A stretch of 64,000 nucleotides of DNA from Paractinoplanes rishiriensis (GTDB lineage: Bacteria > Actinomycetota > Actinomycetes > Mycobacteriales > Micromonosporaceae), in NCBI RefSeq assembly GCF_016862375.1, contig NZ_BOMV01000054.1, forward strand, positions 1-64,000, read 5' to 3'. Under the pieces are notes generated by a model. It had not been told where the DNA came from, ran no database searches, and worked only from the letters and a program-made list of their open reading frames with translations. Made by a program: the position numbers and the translations under genes. Positions 8,342 through 15,769 of the stretch are shown here, one piece after another. Position 1 is the stretch's first letter. Each line of letters begins with the position of its first letter.

Positions 8342-9295
8342 GTGACCTCCACGGACGAGCCCGCCCGGTCCGCGCTGGCCGGCGACATCCCCGACGAACT
8401 CGTGCGACTGGCCGGCCGCTGCCTGGCCGCCGACGGCGGGCTTCCGCTGGCCGCCGACCCGGGCTTCCTGCGACGCCGGTGGCAGGCGCCGCCGGGCGAG
8501 ACGTTCGCACTGCGCGCCGCCGACGGCTCCCTGCTGGCGGCCGGCGCCGTCAGCCCCGGCCCCAACAGCCCGATCCCAACGGGCTCGATCCCGACGGGCC
8601 CGATCCCGACCGGCCCGATCGTGACCGGCCTGGTCGATCCGTCGGCGAGGGGCCGCGGCCTGGGCGCGCGAGTGCTCGATCACGCGCTGTCCCTGGCCGA
8701 GGCAGGTCAGGCTGGGGCGCCGCTCGCGCTGGCGGAAGGCGGCGCGCCGGCGGCCGTCGTCGTCGAGACCGAGTCGCTGACCGACGCGGCCGACCAGCTT
8801 TTCACCGCGCGCGGCCTCCGTCAGTTCTTCGCCGAAGACGTCATGCGCATCGACCCCTCCAGCATCACCGCCCCCACCTGGCCACCCAGCACCACCTGCT
8901 CCGAGTGGTCCGCCAAAACCGCGCCCCGCTTCCACGCCGTCTATGCGGCCTCTTTCCGGGACCGCCCCGGCTTCCCCGATCCGCCCGCCGAAGAGTGGAT
9001 CGCCGACTACGCATCGGACGACGAGTTCCGTCCCGGCTGGTCCCTCCTGGCGTCGACTGCCGATCTGGGCGACGTCGGCTTCGTCGCTGCGGCCGACGGC
9101 TGGATCGTCCAGGTGGGCGTCGTGCCGCAGGCCCGCGGCCGGGGGATCGGCGAGGCCCTGATGCGCGAGTCCCTGAGCCGGATGGAGGGCACCGAGGCCT
9201 GGCTCACCGTCAACGTCAACAATCCAGGCGCGGCCGCCCTCTACCGCCGCCTCGGCTTCACCGACCAGGGCCGCCGAGCCCGCTACCGCCGCTAA
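8342..9295 (+). CDS. Two-domain GNAT acetyltransferase (MshD-like architecture)
   Basis: A 317-residue protein with two GNAT modules. The N-terminal one contains DPSARGRGLGARVLDHAL; the C-terminal one contains VVPQARGRGIGEALM, the Q/RxxGxG/A acetyl-CoA loop, and then NNPGAAALYRRLGF. Tandem GNAT domains of this length resemble mycothiol synthase (MshD), but the similarity is architectural and I do not assign the symbol. Between the first-domain strands is a repetitive loop, PIPTGSIPTGPIPTG, encoded by 15-nt units. GTG 8342 lies 6 nt after TAGCCT (8331-8336), consistent with a leaderless mRNA; the AGGAGG at about 8317 is too far upstream to serve it. Confidence 0.8.
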   Translation: MTSTDEPARSALAGDIPDELVRLAGRCLAADGGLPLAADPGFLRRRWQAPPGETFALRAADGSLLAAGAVSPGPNSPIPTGSIPTGPIPTGPIVTGLVDPSARGRGLGARVLDHALSLAEAGQAGAPLALAEGGAPAAVVVETESLTDAADQLFTARGLRQFFAEDVMRIDPSSITAPTWPPSTTCSEWSAKTAPRFHAVYAASFRDRPGFPDPPAEEWIADYASDDEFRPGWSLLASTADLGDVGFVAAADGWIVQVGVVPQARGRGIGEALMRESLSRMEGTEAWLTVNVNNPGAAALYRRLGFTDQGRRARYRR

Positions 9296-9321
9296 CCCAC
9301 CCACCGCCGCGCTGACCCGCC

Positions 9322-9349
9322 GGCCGCCTGCCCTCAACCGCAGGCGGCC
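9322..9349 (+). terminator. Hairpin after the GNAT gene
   Basis: A perfect 10-bp inverted repeat (9322-9331 and 9340-9349, arm GGCCGCCTGC, 8-nt loop) starts 27 bp after the stop codon. No T run follows, so efficiency is uncertain. Confidence 0.65.
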
Positions 9350-9524
9350 CCCCGAGTTCGCCACTGCCAGCCCGCAACCACCCCCCAGCAATCAACCAAA
9401 CTAGCCTCCTAGGATGCCCGACCAATATAAGCGCAGCTCATCGCGTTGATCGGGAACGGAATAGACTTCGGTATGACGATCAGGTGACGTCGAAGGGTTA
9501 CGCTGGCCTGAGGAACACGCCGGA

Positions 9525-9544
9525 GTGGCCGAGAGACTGGCCAC
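9525..9544. repeat. Short inverted repeat upstream of the riboswitch
   Basis: GTGGCC and GGCCAC form perfect 6-bp arms around GAGAGACT. It lies about 55 bp before the Mn2+ riboswitch, where the terC promoter region is expected. It could be an operator or chance; it is not a tRNA. Confidence 0.4.
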
Positions 9545-9598
9545 GTTTCCCGGGGTGCCCTGCCGTTGCGTCGCGTCATGAGACACAATGGCTGCCGT

Positions 9599-9696
9599 GG
9601 GAGGGGAGTATTCCCTCGCATCGGTCTCGTCAACACGGACCGCCCTCATGGGCGACCCGGGGCCGGTGGTCGCCGCAGGCGGCGGAAGAGACCTCC
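9599..9696 (+). ncRNA. yybP-ykoY (Mn2+) riboswitch upstream of terC
   Basis: The leader has the conserved ends of this aptamer: GGGAGGGGAGTA at the 5' side and GGAAGAGACCTCC at the 3' side, whose GGAGG (9600-9604) and CCTCC (9692-9696) form the closing P1 stem. Between them lie TCGTCAACACGG and two GC-rich hairpins, matching the four-way-junction layout. The motif is the established Mn2+ sensor in front of TerC-type and P-type ATPase exporters, which is the gene context here. It ends about 75 nt before the terC start; the switching mechanism is not evident. Confidence 0.82.
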
Positions 9697-9770
9697 GACA
9701 GTCGCACGACGCTGTGTTCGGTCGATTCTGAGCGGGCAAGGCGCCGAACCGTGTCTGCCGGAGGCTCAAT

Positions 9771-10772
9771 TTGAACGTTTCCGCCTGGGTGTGGATTGTC
9801 ACCCTGGTTGTCCTCGTTGCCATCCTCGCCGTTGATCTGCTGATCATCGGACGACGACCGCACGAACCTTCCATGAAGGAAGCGGGCAGCTGGGTCGCCT
9901 TCTACGTCGGCCTCGCAGTCCTGTTCGGCGCCGGTGTGTGGATCACGTCCGGCGGCACCGCCGCGGGCGAGTTCTACACCGGATGGTTGACCGAATACTC
10001 GCTGAGCGTCGACAACCTCTTCGTCTTCGTGATCATCATGGCCCGGTTCGCGGTGCCCCGGCATCTCCAGCAGAAGGTGCTGCTCATCGGCATCGTGCTG
10101 GCCCTGCTGATGCGCGGCGCGTTCATCGCCGCCGGCGCCGCCCTGATCTCCCAGTTCTCCTGGGTGTTCTACATTTTCGGCGCGTTCCTGGTCTACACCG
10201 CGTTCACCCTGATCAAGGAGGGTGAGAACGACGAGGACGACTTCAAGGAGAACATCCTGATCCGCTGGGCGAGGCGCGCCCTGCCGGTCTCCTCCTCGTT
10301 CGGCGACGGCCGCTTGACCACCACCGACAGCGTCGGCAAGCGCCTGTTCACCCCGCTCCTGATCGTGATGATCGCGATCGGCACCACCGACCTGTTGTTC
10401 GCCCTCGACTCGATCCCGGCGATCTTCGGCATCACCAAGGAGCCCTACCTGGTCTTCACCGCGAACGTCTTCGCGCTGATGGGCCTGCGTCAGCTCTACT
10501 TCCTCCTCGGTGGCCTGCTGCAACGCCTCGTCTACCTGAACTACGGCTTGGCCGCGGTGCTGGCTTTCATCGGCGTCAAGCTCGTCCTCGAGGCCCTGCA
10601 CACCAACAGCGTCCCCTTCATCAACAGCGGCCACCACGTCTCCTGGGCCCCCGAGATCCCGATTTGGCTCTCCCTGGTAGTCATCGTCGGCACCCTGGGC
10701 ATAGCCACGGTCGCGAGTCTCGTCAAGTCCTCCCGAGACCGCCGCAAGGAACTACTGAACACCCCAACCTGA
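9771..10772 (+). CDS. TerC-family membrane protein, probable Mn2+ exporter
   Basis: A 333-residue polytopic protein with about eight or nine hydrophobic segments. It carries the two paired TerC signatures, LSVDNLFVFVIIM in the first half and FALDSIPAIFGIT in the second, whose acidic residues lie in membrane helices. Members such as Alx/MntX-like and YkoY export manganese or metallate secreted enzymes. TTG 9771 is chosen because GGAGG (9760-9764) lies 6 nt upstream and homology starts at once. The Mn2+ riboswitch just upstream supports a manganese role. A strong terminator follows. Confidence 0.92.
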   Translation: MNVSAWVWIVTLVVLVAILAVDLLIIGRRPHEPSMKEAGSWVAFYVGLAVLFGAGVWITSGGTAAGEFYTGWLTEYSLSVDNLFVFVIIMARFAVPRHLQQKVLLIGIVLALLMRGAFIAAGAALISQFSWVFYIFGAFLVYTAFTLIKEGENDEDDFKENILIRWARRALPVSSSFGDGRLTTTDSVGKRLFTPLLIVMIAIGTTDLLFALDSIPAIFGITKEPYLVFTANVFALMGLRQLYFLLGGLLQRLVYLNYGLAAVLAFIGVKLVLEALHTNSVPFINSGHHVSWAPEIPIWLSLVVIVGTLGIATVASLVKSSRDRRKELLNTPT

Positions 10773-10783
10773 CACCCGACACC

Positions 10784-10820
10784 GCTGACCATCCCGAGGC
10801 CCGCCCCGGGATGGTCAGCG
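10784..10820 (+). terminator. Terminator after terC
   Basis: CGCTGACCATCCCG pairs with CGGGATGGTCAGCG (14-bp perfect stem), beginning 11 bp after the terC stop codon. No T run follows. Confidence 0.8.
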
Positions 10821-11269
10821 CGTCTCTAAGGCGGAATCTGGGCGTTTTATCCCGCTTAGGGAGCCGGTCGCGGCAGATGCTTTTTTGGAGGTACGCCAGG
10901 CGGGGCCGGCCAACCGCATCGTGACGAACTCCGCCTCCGGCGGCTGCCGCCGCGATCCCGCTGCCGGGTTACTGCCCCTGCCGCGACAGCCGGGCTGTCC
11001 TGCCACGCAAGCCACCGCCGGCCCGAGTTGAAGACTTCGTGCACCCAGACAGCTCGAGTTTCGCCATTGGTTGATGCGCGGCCGGTGAAGTGCCACAGCG
11101 GTGGCCGGGACCTCGGGTTGGGCGGTGGCCGCGGCCTGGGTGGGGTGGGGGCGTGGCTTAGCCATGCAGGACAGCCCGGCGGCCGGGGACGGCCTGGAGC
11201 AGCGACTGGCTTGGCGGTCGTCCGGGGAGTGTTGGTCGTCGCGTACGTCTGAAAAAGCGGTAGGGAAGG
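10821..11269. other. Gene-free stretch between convergent terC and typA
   Basis: About 450 bp with no credible reading frame. It contains a copy of a dispersed repeat (11051-11096, minus orientation) and a perfect 7-bp inverted repeat around GACAGCC/GGCTGTC near 10987. No RNA gene is recognised. Confidence 0.6.
11051..11096 (-). repeat. Dispersed intergenic element, family A, copy 1
   Basis: Read on the minus strand it runs from GTGGCACTTCACCGG through GCGCATCAACCAATGGCGAA to ACTCGAG. The same string, with only a few changes and a 2-nt indel, occurs on the plus strand at 47590-47636, and a shorter degenerate match lies at about 764-778. All copies are intergenic. Confidence 0.85.
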
Positions 11270-11303
11270 ACGGCCCGGACCCACCGCGGGTGAGCCGGGC
11301 CGT
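11270..11303 (-). terminator. Terminator after typA
   Basis: ACGGCCCGG (11270-11278) pairs with CCGGGCCGT (11295-11303). On the minus strand this hairpin starts 9 bp after the typA stop, with a T-rich segment about 20 bp further on. Confidence 0.75.
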
Positions 11304-11311
11304 TGCCAGGG

Positions 11312-13180
11312 TTACTGCTGCTGGTGTTTGCGGCGGGCGGCGGCTCGGCCTCGGGTCTGCTGGTCGAGGATCACCTTGCGGATGCGGACCGCGTGGGGGG
11401 TTACCTCTACGCACTCGTCCTCGCGGCAGAACTCGAGGGCCTGTTCGAGGGAGAGTTTGCGCGGGGGGATCAGTTTTTCGGTTTCGTCGGCGGTGGAGGA
11501 GCGCATGTTCGTCAGCTTCTTTTCCTTGGTGATGTTGACGTCCATGTCGTCCTGGCGGGAGTTTTCGCCGACGATCATGCCCTCGTAGACCTCGATGGTG
11601 GGTTCCACGAAGAGTTGGCCGCGCTCCTGGAGGTTGGTCATCGCGAAGGCGGTGACCACGCCGGCGCGGTCGGCCACGAGCGAGCCGTTGCTGCGGGTGC
11701 GTAGCTCGCCGAACCACGGCTCGTAGCCCTCGAAGAGGTGGTGCATGATGCCGGTGCCGCGGGTCTCCGTCAGGAACTCGGTGCGGAAGCCGATCAGGCC
11801 GCGGGCCGGGACCAGCCACTCCATGCGCAGCCAGCCGGTGCCGTGGTTGGTGAGCTGCTCCATGCGGCCCTTGCGGGAGGACAGCAGGCTGGTGATCGGG
11901 CCCATGAACTCGTCGGGGGCGTCGATGGTGAGGCGCTCGACCGGCTCGTGGATCTTGCCGTCGACGGTCTTGGTGACCACCTGGGGCTTGCCGACGGTGA
12001 GCTCGTACTGTTCGCGGCGCATCTGCTCGACCAGGATGGCCAGCGCGAGCTCGCCGCGGCCCTGGACCTCCCACGCATCGGGGCGGTCGGTGGGCAGGAC
12101 GCGGAGCGAGACGTTGCCGACCAGCTCGCGGTCGAGGCGGTCCTTGACCATGCGGGCGGTGACCTTACTGCCCTTGACCCGGCCCACCATGGGGCTGGTG
12201 TTGGTGCCGAGGACCATCGAGATGGCCGGCTCGTCGACGGTGATCAGCGGCAGCGGGATCGGGTTTTCGGCGTCGGCCAGGGTCTCGCCGATCATGATCT
12301 CGGGGATGCCGGCGACGGCCATGATGTCGCCGGGACCGGCGCTCTCGGCCGGCTTGCGCTCGAGGCCCTCGGTCATCAGCAGTTCGGAGATGCGCACCTT
12401 GTCGACCGTGCCGTCGGTGCGGCACCAGGCGACGGTCTGACCCTTGCGGATCGTGCCCTCGCGCACCCGGCACAGGGCGAGCCGGCCGAGGAACGGCGAC
12501 GCGTCGAGGTTGACCACATGGGCCTGGAGCGGCGCGTCCTCGTGGTAGGTCGGGGAGGGGATGGTGTCGAGGATCGTGGTGAACAGCGGCTCGAGGTTGT
12601 CACTGTCCTGCGGGACGGTGCCGTCGGCCGGCTGGGCGAGCGAGGCGATGCCGTCGCGGGCGCAGGCGTAGATGATCGGGAATTCGATCTGCGACTCGTC
12701 GGCGTCCAGGTCGAAGAAGAGGGCGTACGTGTCGTCGACGACATCCTTGATCCGGGCGTCGGGGCGGTCCACCTTGTTGATCACCAGGATGATCGGGAGG
12801 CGGGCCTGCAACGCCTTGCGGAGCACGAAGCGGGTCTGCGGCAGCGGGCCCTCGGACGCGTCGACCAGGAGCACCACACCGTCGACCATGGTGAGGCCGC
12901 GCTCCACCTCACCGCCGAAGTCGGCGTGGCCCGGGGTGTCGATGATGTTGATGACGACCGGGACGCCGTCGGCCGGCTGGTAGCTGATGGCCGTGTTCTT
13001 GGCCAGGATGGTGATGCCTTTCTCCCGCTCCAGGTCCATCGAGTCCATCACGCGGTCGCCCATCTCGGCGCGCGCGTGTGACTGTCCGCCCTGTCGGAGC
13101 ATGGCGTCGACCAGCGTGGTTTTGCCATGGTCGACGTGAGCGATGATGGCGACATTGCGGAGGTCGGTGCGGGTCTGCAT
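11312..13180 (-). CDS. typA: GTP-binding elongation-factor-like protein TypA/BipA
   Basis: A 622-residue ribosome-binding translational GTPase. The G domain starts at once: RNVAIIAHVDHGKTTLVDAML (G1), EREKGITI (switch I), DTPGHADFGGEVER (G3) and NKVD (G4). EF-G-like domains II, III and V follow, then the TypA-specific C-terminal domain with RTRSNGSLVADRAG. The family helps late 50S assembly and stress growth. ATG 13180 has GGGGAGA 8 nt upstream and the normal MQTRTDLRNVA start. The gene is divergent from the lytic transglycosylase gene. Confidence 0.97.
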   Translation of the reverse strand: MQTRTDLRNVAIIAHVDHGKTTLVDAMLRQGGQSHARAEMGDRVMDSMDLEREKGITILAKNTAISYQPADGVPVVINIIDTPGHADFGGEVERGLTMVDGVVLLVDASEGPLPQTRFVLRKALQARLPIILVINKVDRPDARIKDVVDDTYALFFDLDADESQIEFPIIYACARDGIASLAQPADGTVPQDSDNLEPLFTTILDTIPSPTYHEDAPLQAHVVNLDASPFLGRLALCRVREGTIRKGQTVAWCRTDGTVDKVRISELLMTEGLERKPAESAGPGDIMAVAGIPEIMIGETLADAENPIPLPLITVDEPAISMVLGTNTSPMVGRVKGSKVTARMVKDRLDRELVGNVSLRVLPTDRPDAWEVQGRGELALAILVEQMRREQYELTVGKPQVVTKTVDGKIHEPVERLTIDAPDEFMGPITSLLSSRKGRMEQLTNHGTGWLRMEWLVPARGLIGFRTEFLTETRGTGIMHHLFEGYEPWFGELRTRSNGSLVADRAGVVTAFAMTNLQERGQLFVEPTIEVYEGMIVGENSRQDDMDVNITKEKKLTNMRSSTADETEKLIPPRKLSLEQALEFCREDECVEVTPHAVRIRKVILDQQTRGRAAARRKHQQQ

Positions 13181-13296
13181 GGGTCCATTCTCCCCGGTCT
13201 GGGTTGCGGTTGGCGTCCCGGGGTCGTAACGGGGCAGCGTGACGTTGCGTACTGCTGTTAGCGTTCGCCCGATGGTCAACGGGGAGGACTTCGTCG

Positions 13297-14097
13297 ATGG
13301 CGCAGCGTGTTCGACTGCTGGTGGCGGCGGTAACGGCTCTGGTAGTGGCGGCCGGATGCGGTCTGGGCGGCGCCTCCGCCGACTCTGATTCCGCCGCCGA
13401 CGTGCCGGCCGCGGCGCAGTCGGCGGACGAGCCGATCTTCGAGCCGCTGACCGAGTCGCCGACGCCGCCCCCGTCGCCCTCGACCGCGCCCTCATCGGCG
13501 TCGACGTCGAAGCCGAAGGCCACCAAGCCGACGCCCACCGCGGACCCGAACAACTTCCAGGCGCCGGCATGTGCCACGTACGAGGGTAAGAAGGTGTCGA
13601 AGGGCGCGGCCAAGTCGGCCCTGAACGCGGCCGCGGCCAAGCGCTACTGGCCGACTAGCGCGCCGAGTCTCGCGGTGCCGTCCGACCTGGTACGCAGCAT
13701 CTCCTGGAACGAGAGCGGCTGGCAGTCCAACATCGTGAACTGCGACGGCGGCCGGGGTTTGATGCAACTGATGCCGGACACCGTCTCGATGATCAACAAC
13801 CGCTTCGGTCAGACGTACGACGTGCACAACTACAAGCAGAACGCGCTGCTCGGTGCCAACTACCTGGCCTGGCTCACCAAGTACATCGGCGACCTGTACT
13901 TCGGCGGCAGCTACAACCTGAGCGCCGCCAAGTGCAAGTCGGTGTCGTCCTGGTGCCTGCTCAACCTGGTGATCGGTGCGTACCACGCGGGCGTCGGAAC
14001 GGTCGAGGCGAACGCGTCCGGCAAGAAGGTGCCGAGCCCTGATTACGTGTACGTGGTGCGGTCGTTGATGAAGTCGTGCTACTGCGACCGGTACTGA
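13297..14097 (+). CDS. Lytic transglycosylase-fold lipoprotein
   Basis: A 266-residue secreted lipoprotein. The signal peptide ends in the lipobox VAAG-C, with lipidated Cys21. A Pro/Ser/Thr-rich linker of about 60 residues follows, then an SLT goose-lysozyme-type domain with catalytic Glu139 in WNESGWQ, GLMQLMPDT and AYHAGVGTV. It should cleave peptidoglycan glycan strands at the cell surface. Four cysteines near the C terminus (AKCKS, SWCLL, KSCYCDRY) may form disulfides. ATG 13297 has GGGAGGAC 8 nt upstream. It is divergent from typA. Confidence 0.9.
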   Translation: MAQRVRLLVAAVTALVVAAGCGLGGASADSDSAADVPAAAQSADEPIFEPLTESPTPPPSPSTAPSSASTSKPKATKPTPTADPNNFQAPACATYEGKKVSKGAAKSALNAAAAKRYWPTSAPSLAVPSDLVRSISWNESGWQSNIVNCDGGRGLMQLMPDTVSMINNRFGQTYDVHNYKQNALLGANYLAWLTKYIGDLYFGGSYNLSAAKCKSVSSWCLLNLVIGAYHAGVGTVEANASGKKVPSPDYVYVVRSLMKSCYCDRY

Positions 14098-14158
14098 CCC
14101 GCCCGAGGGCCGCACACCGGGCCGAGCTACACTGAACGGTGGAACCCGGGGCCCGGTT

Positions 14159-14188
14159 TTGACCCGTCCTTCGACGCGGTAGTAAGGT
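14159..14188 (+). promoter_or_regulatory. Probable promoter of the L11-like gene
   Basis: TTGACC at 14159-14164 matches the -35 consensus well; TAAGGT at 14183-14188 (18-bp spacer) or TAGTAA at 14180-14185 could be the -10. It predicts a leader of about 90 nt. Confidence 0.55.
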
Positions 14189-14219
14189 CCCGGGGTTGTC
14201 GTGTGTTGATGATGCTGGC

Positions 14220-14264
14220 GAGCTGCACTTGATTTATCCCCAAGTCGGCGGCCTCGTGCAGCTC
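14220..14264 (+). promoter_or_regulatory. Inverted repeat in the leader of the L11-like gene
   Basis: GAGCTGCAC (14220-14228) and GTGCAGCTC (14256-14264) form a perfect 9-bp stem. A shorter ACTTG/CAAGT stem can form inside it. The structure ends 4 nt before AAGGAG, the likely ribosome-binding site, so it could control translation. It resembles no riboswitch I recognise. Confidence 0.55.
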
Positions 14265-14284
14265 ACCCTAAGGAGCCCTACGCA

Positions 14285-14707
14285 ATGCCGCCCAAGAAGA
14301 AGACCCATGAGGTAACCCTCGCGCTTGAGGCGGGTAACGCCGCGATGGTCGACCTCGGCAAGATGCTTGGTCCGACCGGGGCCAACATGCGTGCCGTGAA
14401 GGTGGAGTACGACGAGGCGACCTCGAAGAACCGGGGCGAGATCATCCCGGTCATCGTCACCGTCTACGAGGACCGCAGCCACACGCTGATCTACAAGACG
14501 CCGCCGACCAGCTTCCTGATCCGCAAGGCACTGGGCATCCAGTCCGGCGCGTCGAACCCGCTGACCCAGACCGTCGGCACGCTCAGCGCGACGCAGATCA
14601 AGGAGATCGCCGAGCGTAAGCTCCCCGACCTCAACGCGAACGACCTCGACGCGGCCATCAAGGTCGTGGCCGGCACCGCCCGCTCGATGGGCGTCAAGGT
14701 CGCGTAA
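14285..14707 (+). CDS. Divergent ribosomal protein L11 (uL11) paralogue
   Basis: A 140-residue L11-family protein. The C-terminal RNA-binding half is well conserved (VYEDRSHTLIYKTPP, then EIAERKLPDLNANDLDAAIKV, then GTARSMG). The N-terminal domain is not: where ordinary L11 has the AxPxPPVGPALGQxG segment, this protein has NAAMVDLGKMLGPTG, lacking the double proline and one residue. Those prolines are where thiostrepton and micrococcin resistance mutations fall in normal L11. It stands alone, away from any secE-nusG-rplA context, so the housekeeping rplK is presumably elsewhere. Good RBS (AAGGAG) and a strong terminator suggest real expression. Its role is unknown. Confidence 0.88.
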   Translation: MPPKKKTHEVTLALEAGNAAMVDLGKMLGPTGANMRAVKVEYDEATSKNRGEIIPVIVTVYEDRSHTLIYKTPPTSFLIRKALGIQSGASNPLTQTVGTLSATQIKEIAERKLPDLNANDLDAAIKVVAGTARSMGVKVA

Positions 14708-14725
14708 CACCCGTGCTCTGAGAAC

Positions 14726-14755
14726 GGCCCCCGGGAACCCGGGGGCCTTTTTTTT
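14726..14755. terminator. Intrinsic terminator after the L11-like gene
   Basis: GGCCCCCGGG and CCCGGGGGCC form a 10-bp stem with a 2-nt loop, followed by eight T residues. It also touches the 3' end of the minus-strand ClpP-like gene. Confidence 0.93.
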
Positions 14756-15378
14756 CATGCCTTGCCGACGATCTCGTCGATCAGCCCGTACTCGACGGCC
14801 TCCTGCGCACTGAGGTTGCGCCCGGCGGAGAGGTCGTCCTCGATCCGGCTGCGTGACTGCCCGGTCACCTCGACGAGCCGCAGCACGACCTCCTCGAGTT
14901 CGCGCAGGTGCTGGCCGGCGGCCCGGGTGACCTCGTCGGCCGTGCCGGTCACCCCGGTGGCGTGCGGCTCGGTGAGCCGGAACCGGGCGTGCCGGTACGC
15001 CGCGCGTTTCTCGGCGGCGGACAGCACGGCCACCACCGCCCCGCCGGCCAGCGAGGTGACCAGGGCGTGCACCGGTGCGGCCATGGCGTCGACCACGTCG
15101 ATCACGGCGAGGGCCGCGGCCAACTCGCCGCCGTCGCCGGCCAGATGCATCTGCACCGGTGCCGGGCCGGCTGCGTCGAGGGTGAGCAGCGCGGCCGCGA
15201 TGCTGCTCGCGGCCTCGTTGGTGAGCGGGCCACGAATCATGACGATGCGCTGGTCGAACAGTCGTTCCTCGAGCCAGCCGGGCAGGCCGGGGCCGCCGCC
15301 GGGGTGCGCGGAGGGCCAGGGCTCGGGGGTGTGCGGCTGGGGCTGTCCCCATCGCATCGGGTCGTGCCGCAGGTTCAC
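14755..15378 (-). CDS. ClpP-like protein lacking the catalytic triad
   Basis: A 207-residue member of the ClpP/crotonase superfamily. It keeps the family frame: FDQRIVMIRGPLTNEAA at the start of the fold, then the handle region, then LSAQEAVEYGLIDEIV at the end. All three catalytic positions are changed: the Ser of GQAASMG is Gly113 (in SLAGGAV), the His of MIHQP is Thr136 (in RLTEP), and the Asp of RDRFLSA is Gly186 (in AGRNLSA). It should be proteolytically dead, perhaps a structural partner in a mixed ring. GTG 15378 is preferred over the GTG at 15408 because GGAGG lies just upstream. Confidence 0.82.
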   Translation of the reverse strand: MNLRHDPMRWGQPQPHTPEPWPSAHPGGGPGLPGWLEERLFDQRIVMIRGPLTNEAASSIAAALLTLDAAGPAPVQMHLAGDGGELAAALAVIDVVDAMAAPVHALVTSLAGGAVVAVLSAAEKRAAYRHARFRLTEPHATGVTGTADEVTRAAGQHLRELEEVVLRLVEVTGQSRSRIEDDLSAGRNLSAQEAVEYGLIDEIVGKA

Positions 15379-15467
15379 CGATTCCTCCCGTCGTGCCGCC
15401 CTGCCCACAGCGTATCCAGGCGGGGGCCGTAGTGAGGCTTTGCTTTTGGATGGGCGGCGGGGTACGG

Positions 15468-15485
15468 TCTAGACAGTCTGGACAG
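15468..15485 (+). promoter_or_regulatory. Direct repeat, likely operator of the toxin-antitoxin operon
   Basis: TCTAGACAG and TCTGGACAG lie head to tail, and the first contains the palindrome GTCTAGAC when read with the preceding base. They sit about 30 bp before the antitoxin start, where Phd-type antitoxins bind to repress their own operon. Confidence 0.5.
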
Positions 15486-15515
15486 CAGATTGATCGGGTA
15501 GAGGTTTGATTGCTT

Positions 15516-15767
15516 ATGCGCTGGCAGGTTCAAGAGGCGAAACAGCGTTTCAGTGAGTTGCTCCGGGCCGCGGCATCGGGAGAGCCGCAAATCGTAACCA
15601 AGCATGGCGAGGAGATCGCAGTGGTCTTGACCATGTCGGAGTACCGCCGTCTCAAAGGAGAACGCATGAGCTTCACCGATTACCTGTTACAGGAGCCGCA
15701 GGTCGGCATCGACTTCGATTTCGAGCGCAGCCGCGAGCTGCCGCGCGAGGTCGACCTGTCGGAGTGA
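15516..15767 (+). CDS. Phd/YefM-family antitoxin
   Basis: An 83-residue protein. The N-terminal DNA-binding part has the Phd/YefM pattern WQVQEAKQRFSELLRAA, then GEPQIVTKHGEEIAVVL and SEYRRL. The C-terminal tail of about 30 residues (SFTDYLLQEPQ and an acidic end) is the usual disordered toxin-wrapping segment. ATG 15516 is chosen over an in-frame TTG two codons upstream. It nearly touches the PIN toxin gene, giving a standard antitoxin-first operon. Confidence 0.9.
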   Translation: MRWQVQEAKQRFSELLRAAASGEPQIVTKHGEEIAVVLTMSEYRRLKGERMSFTDYLLQEPQVGIDFDFERSRELPREVDLSE

Positions 15768-15769
15768 CG

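Noticed and set aside
9525..9544. tRNA-like GGAGTGGCCGAGAGACTGG sequence
   Set aside because: No cloverleaf, T-loop or acceptor stem follows; only a 6-bp inverted repeat.
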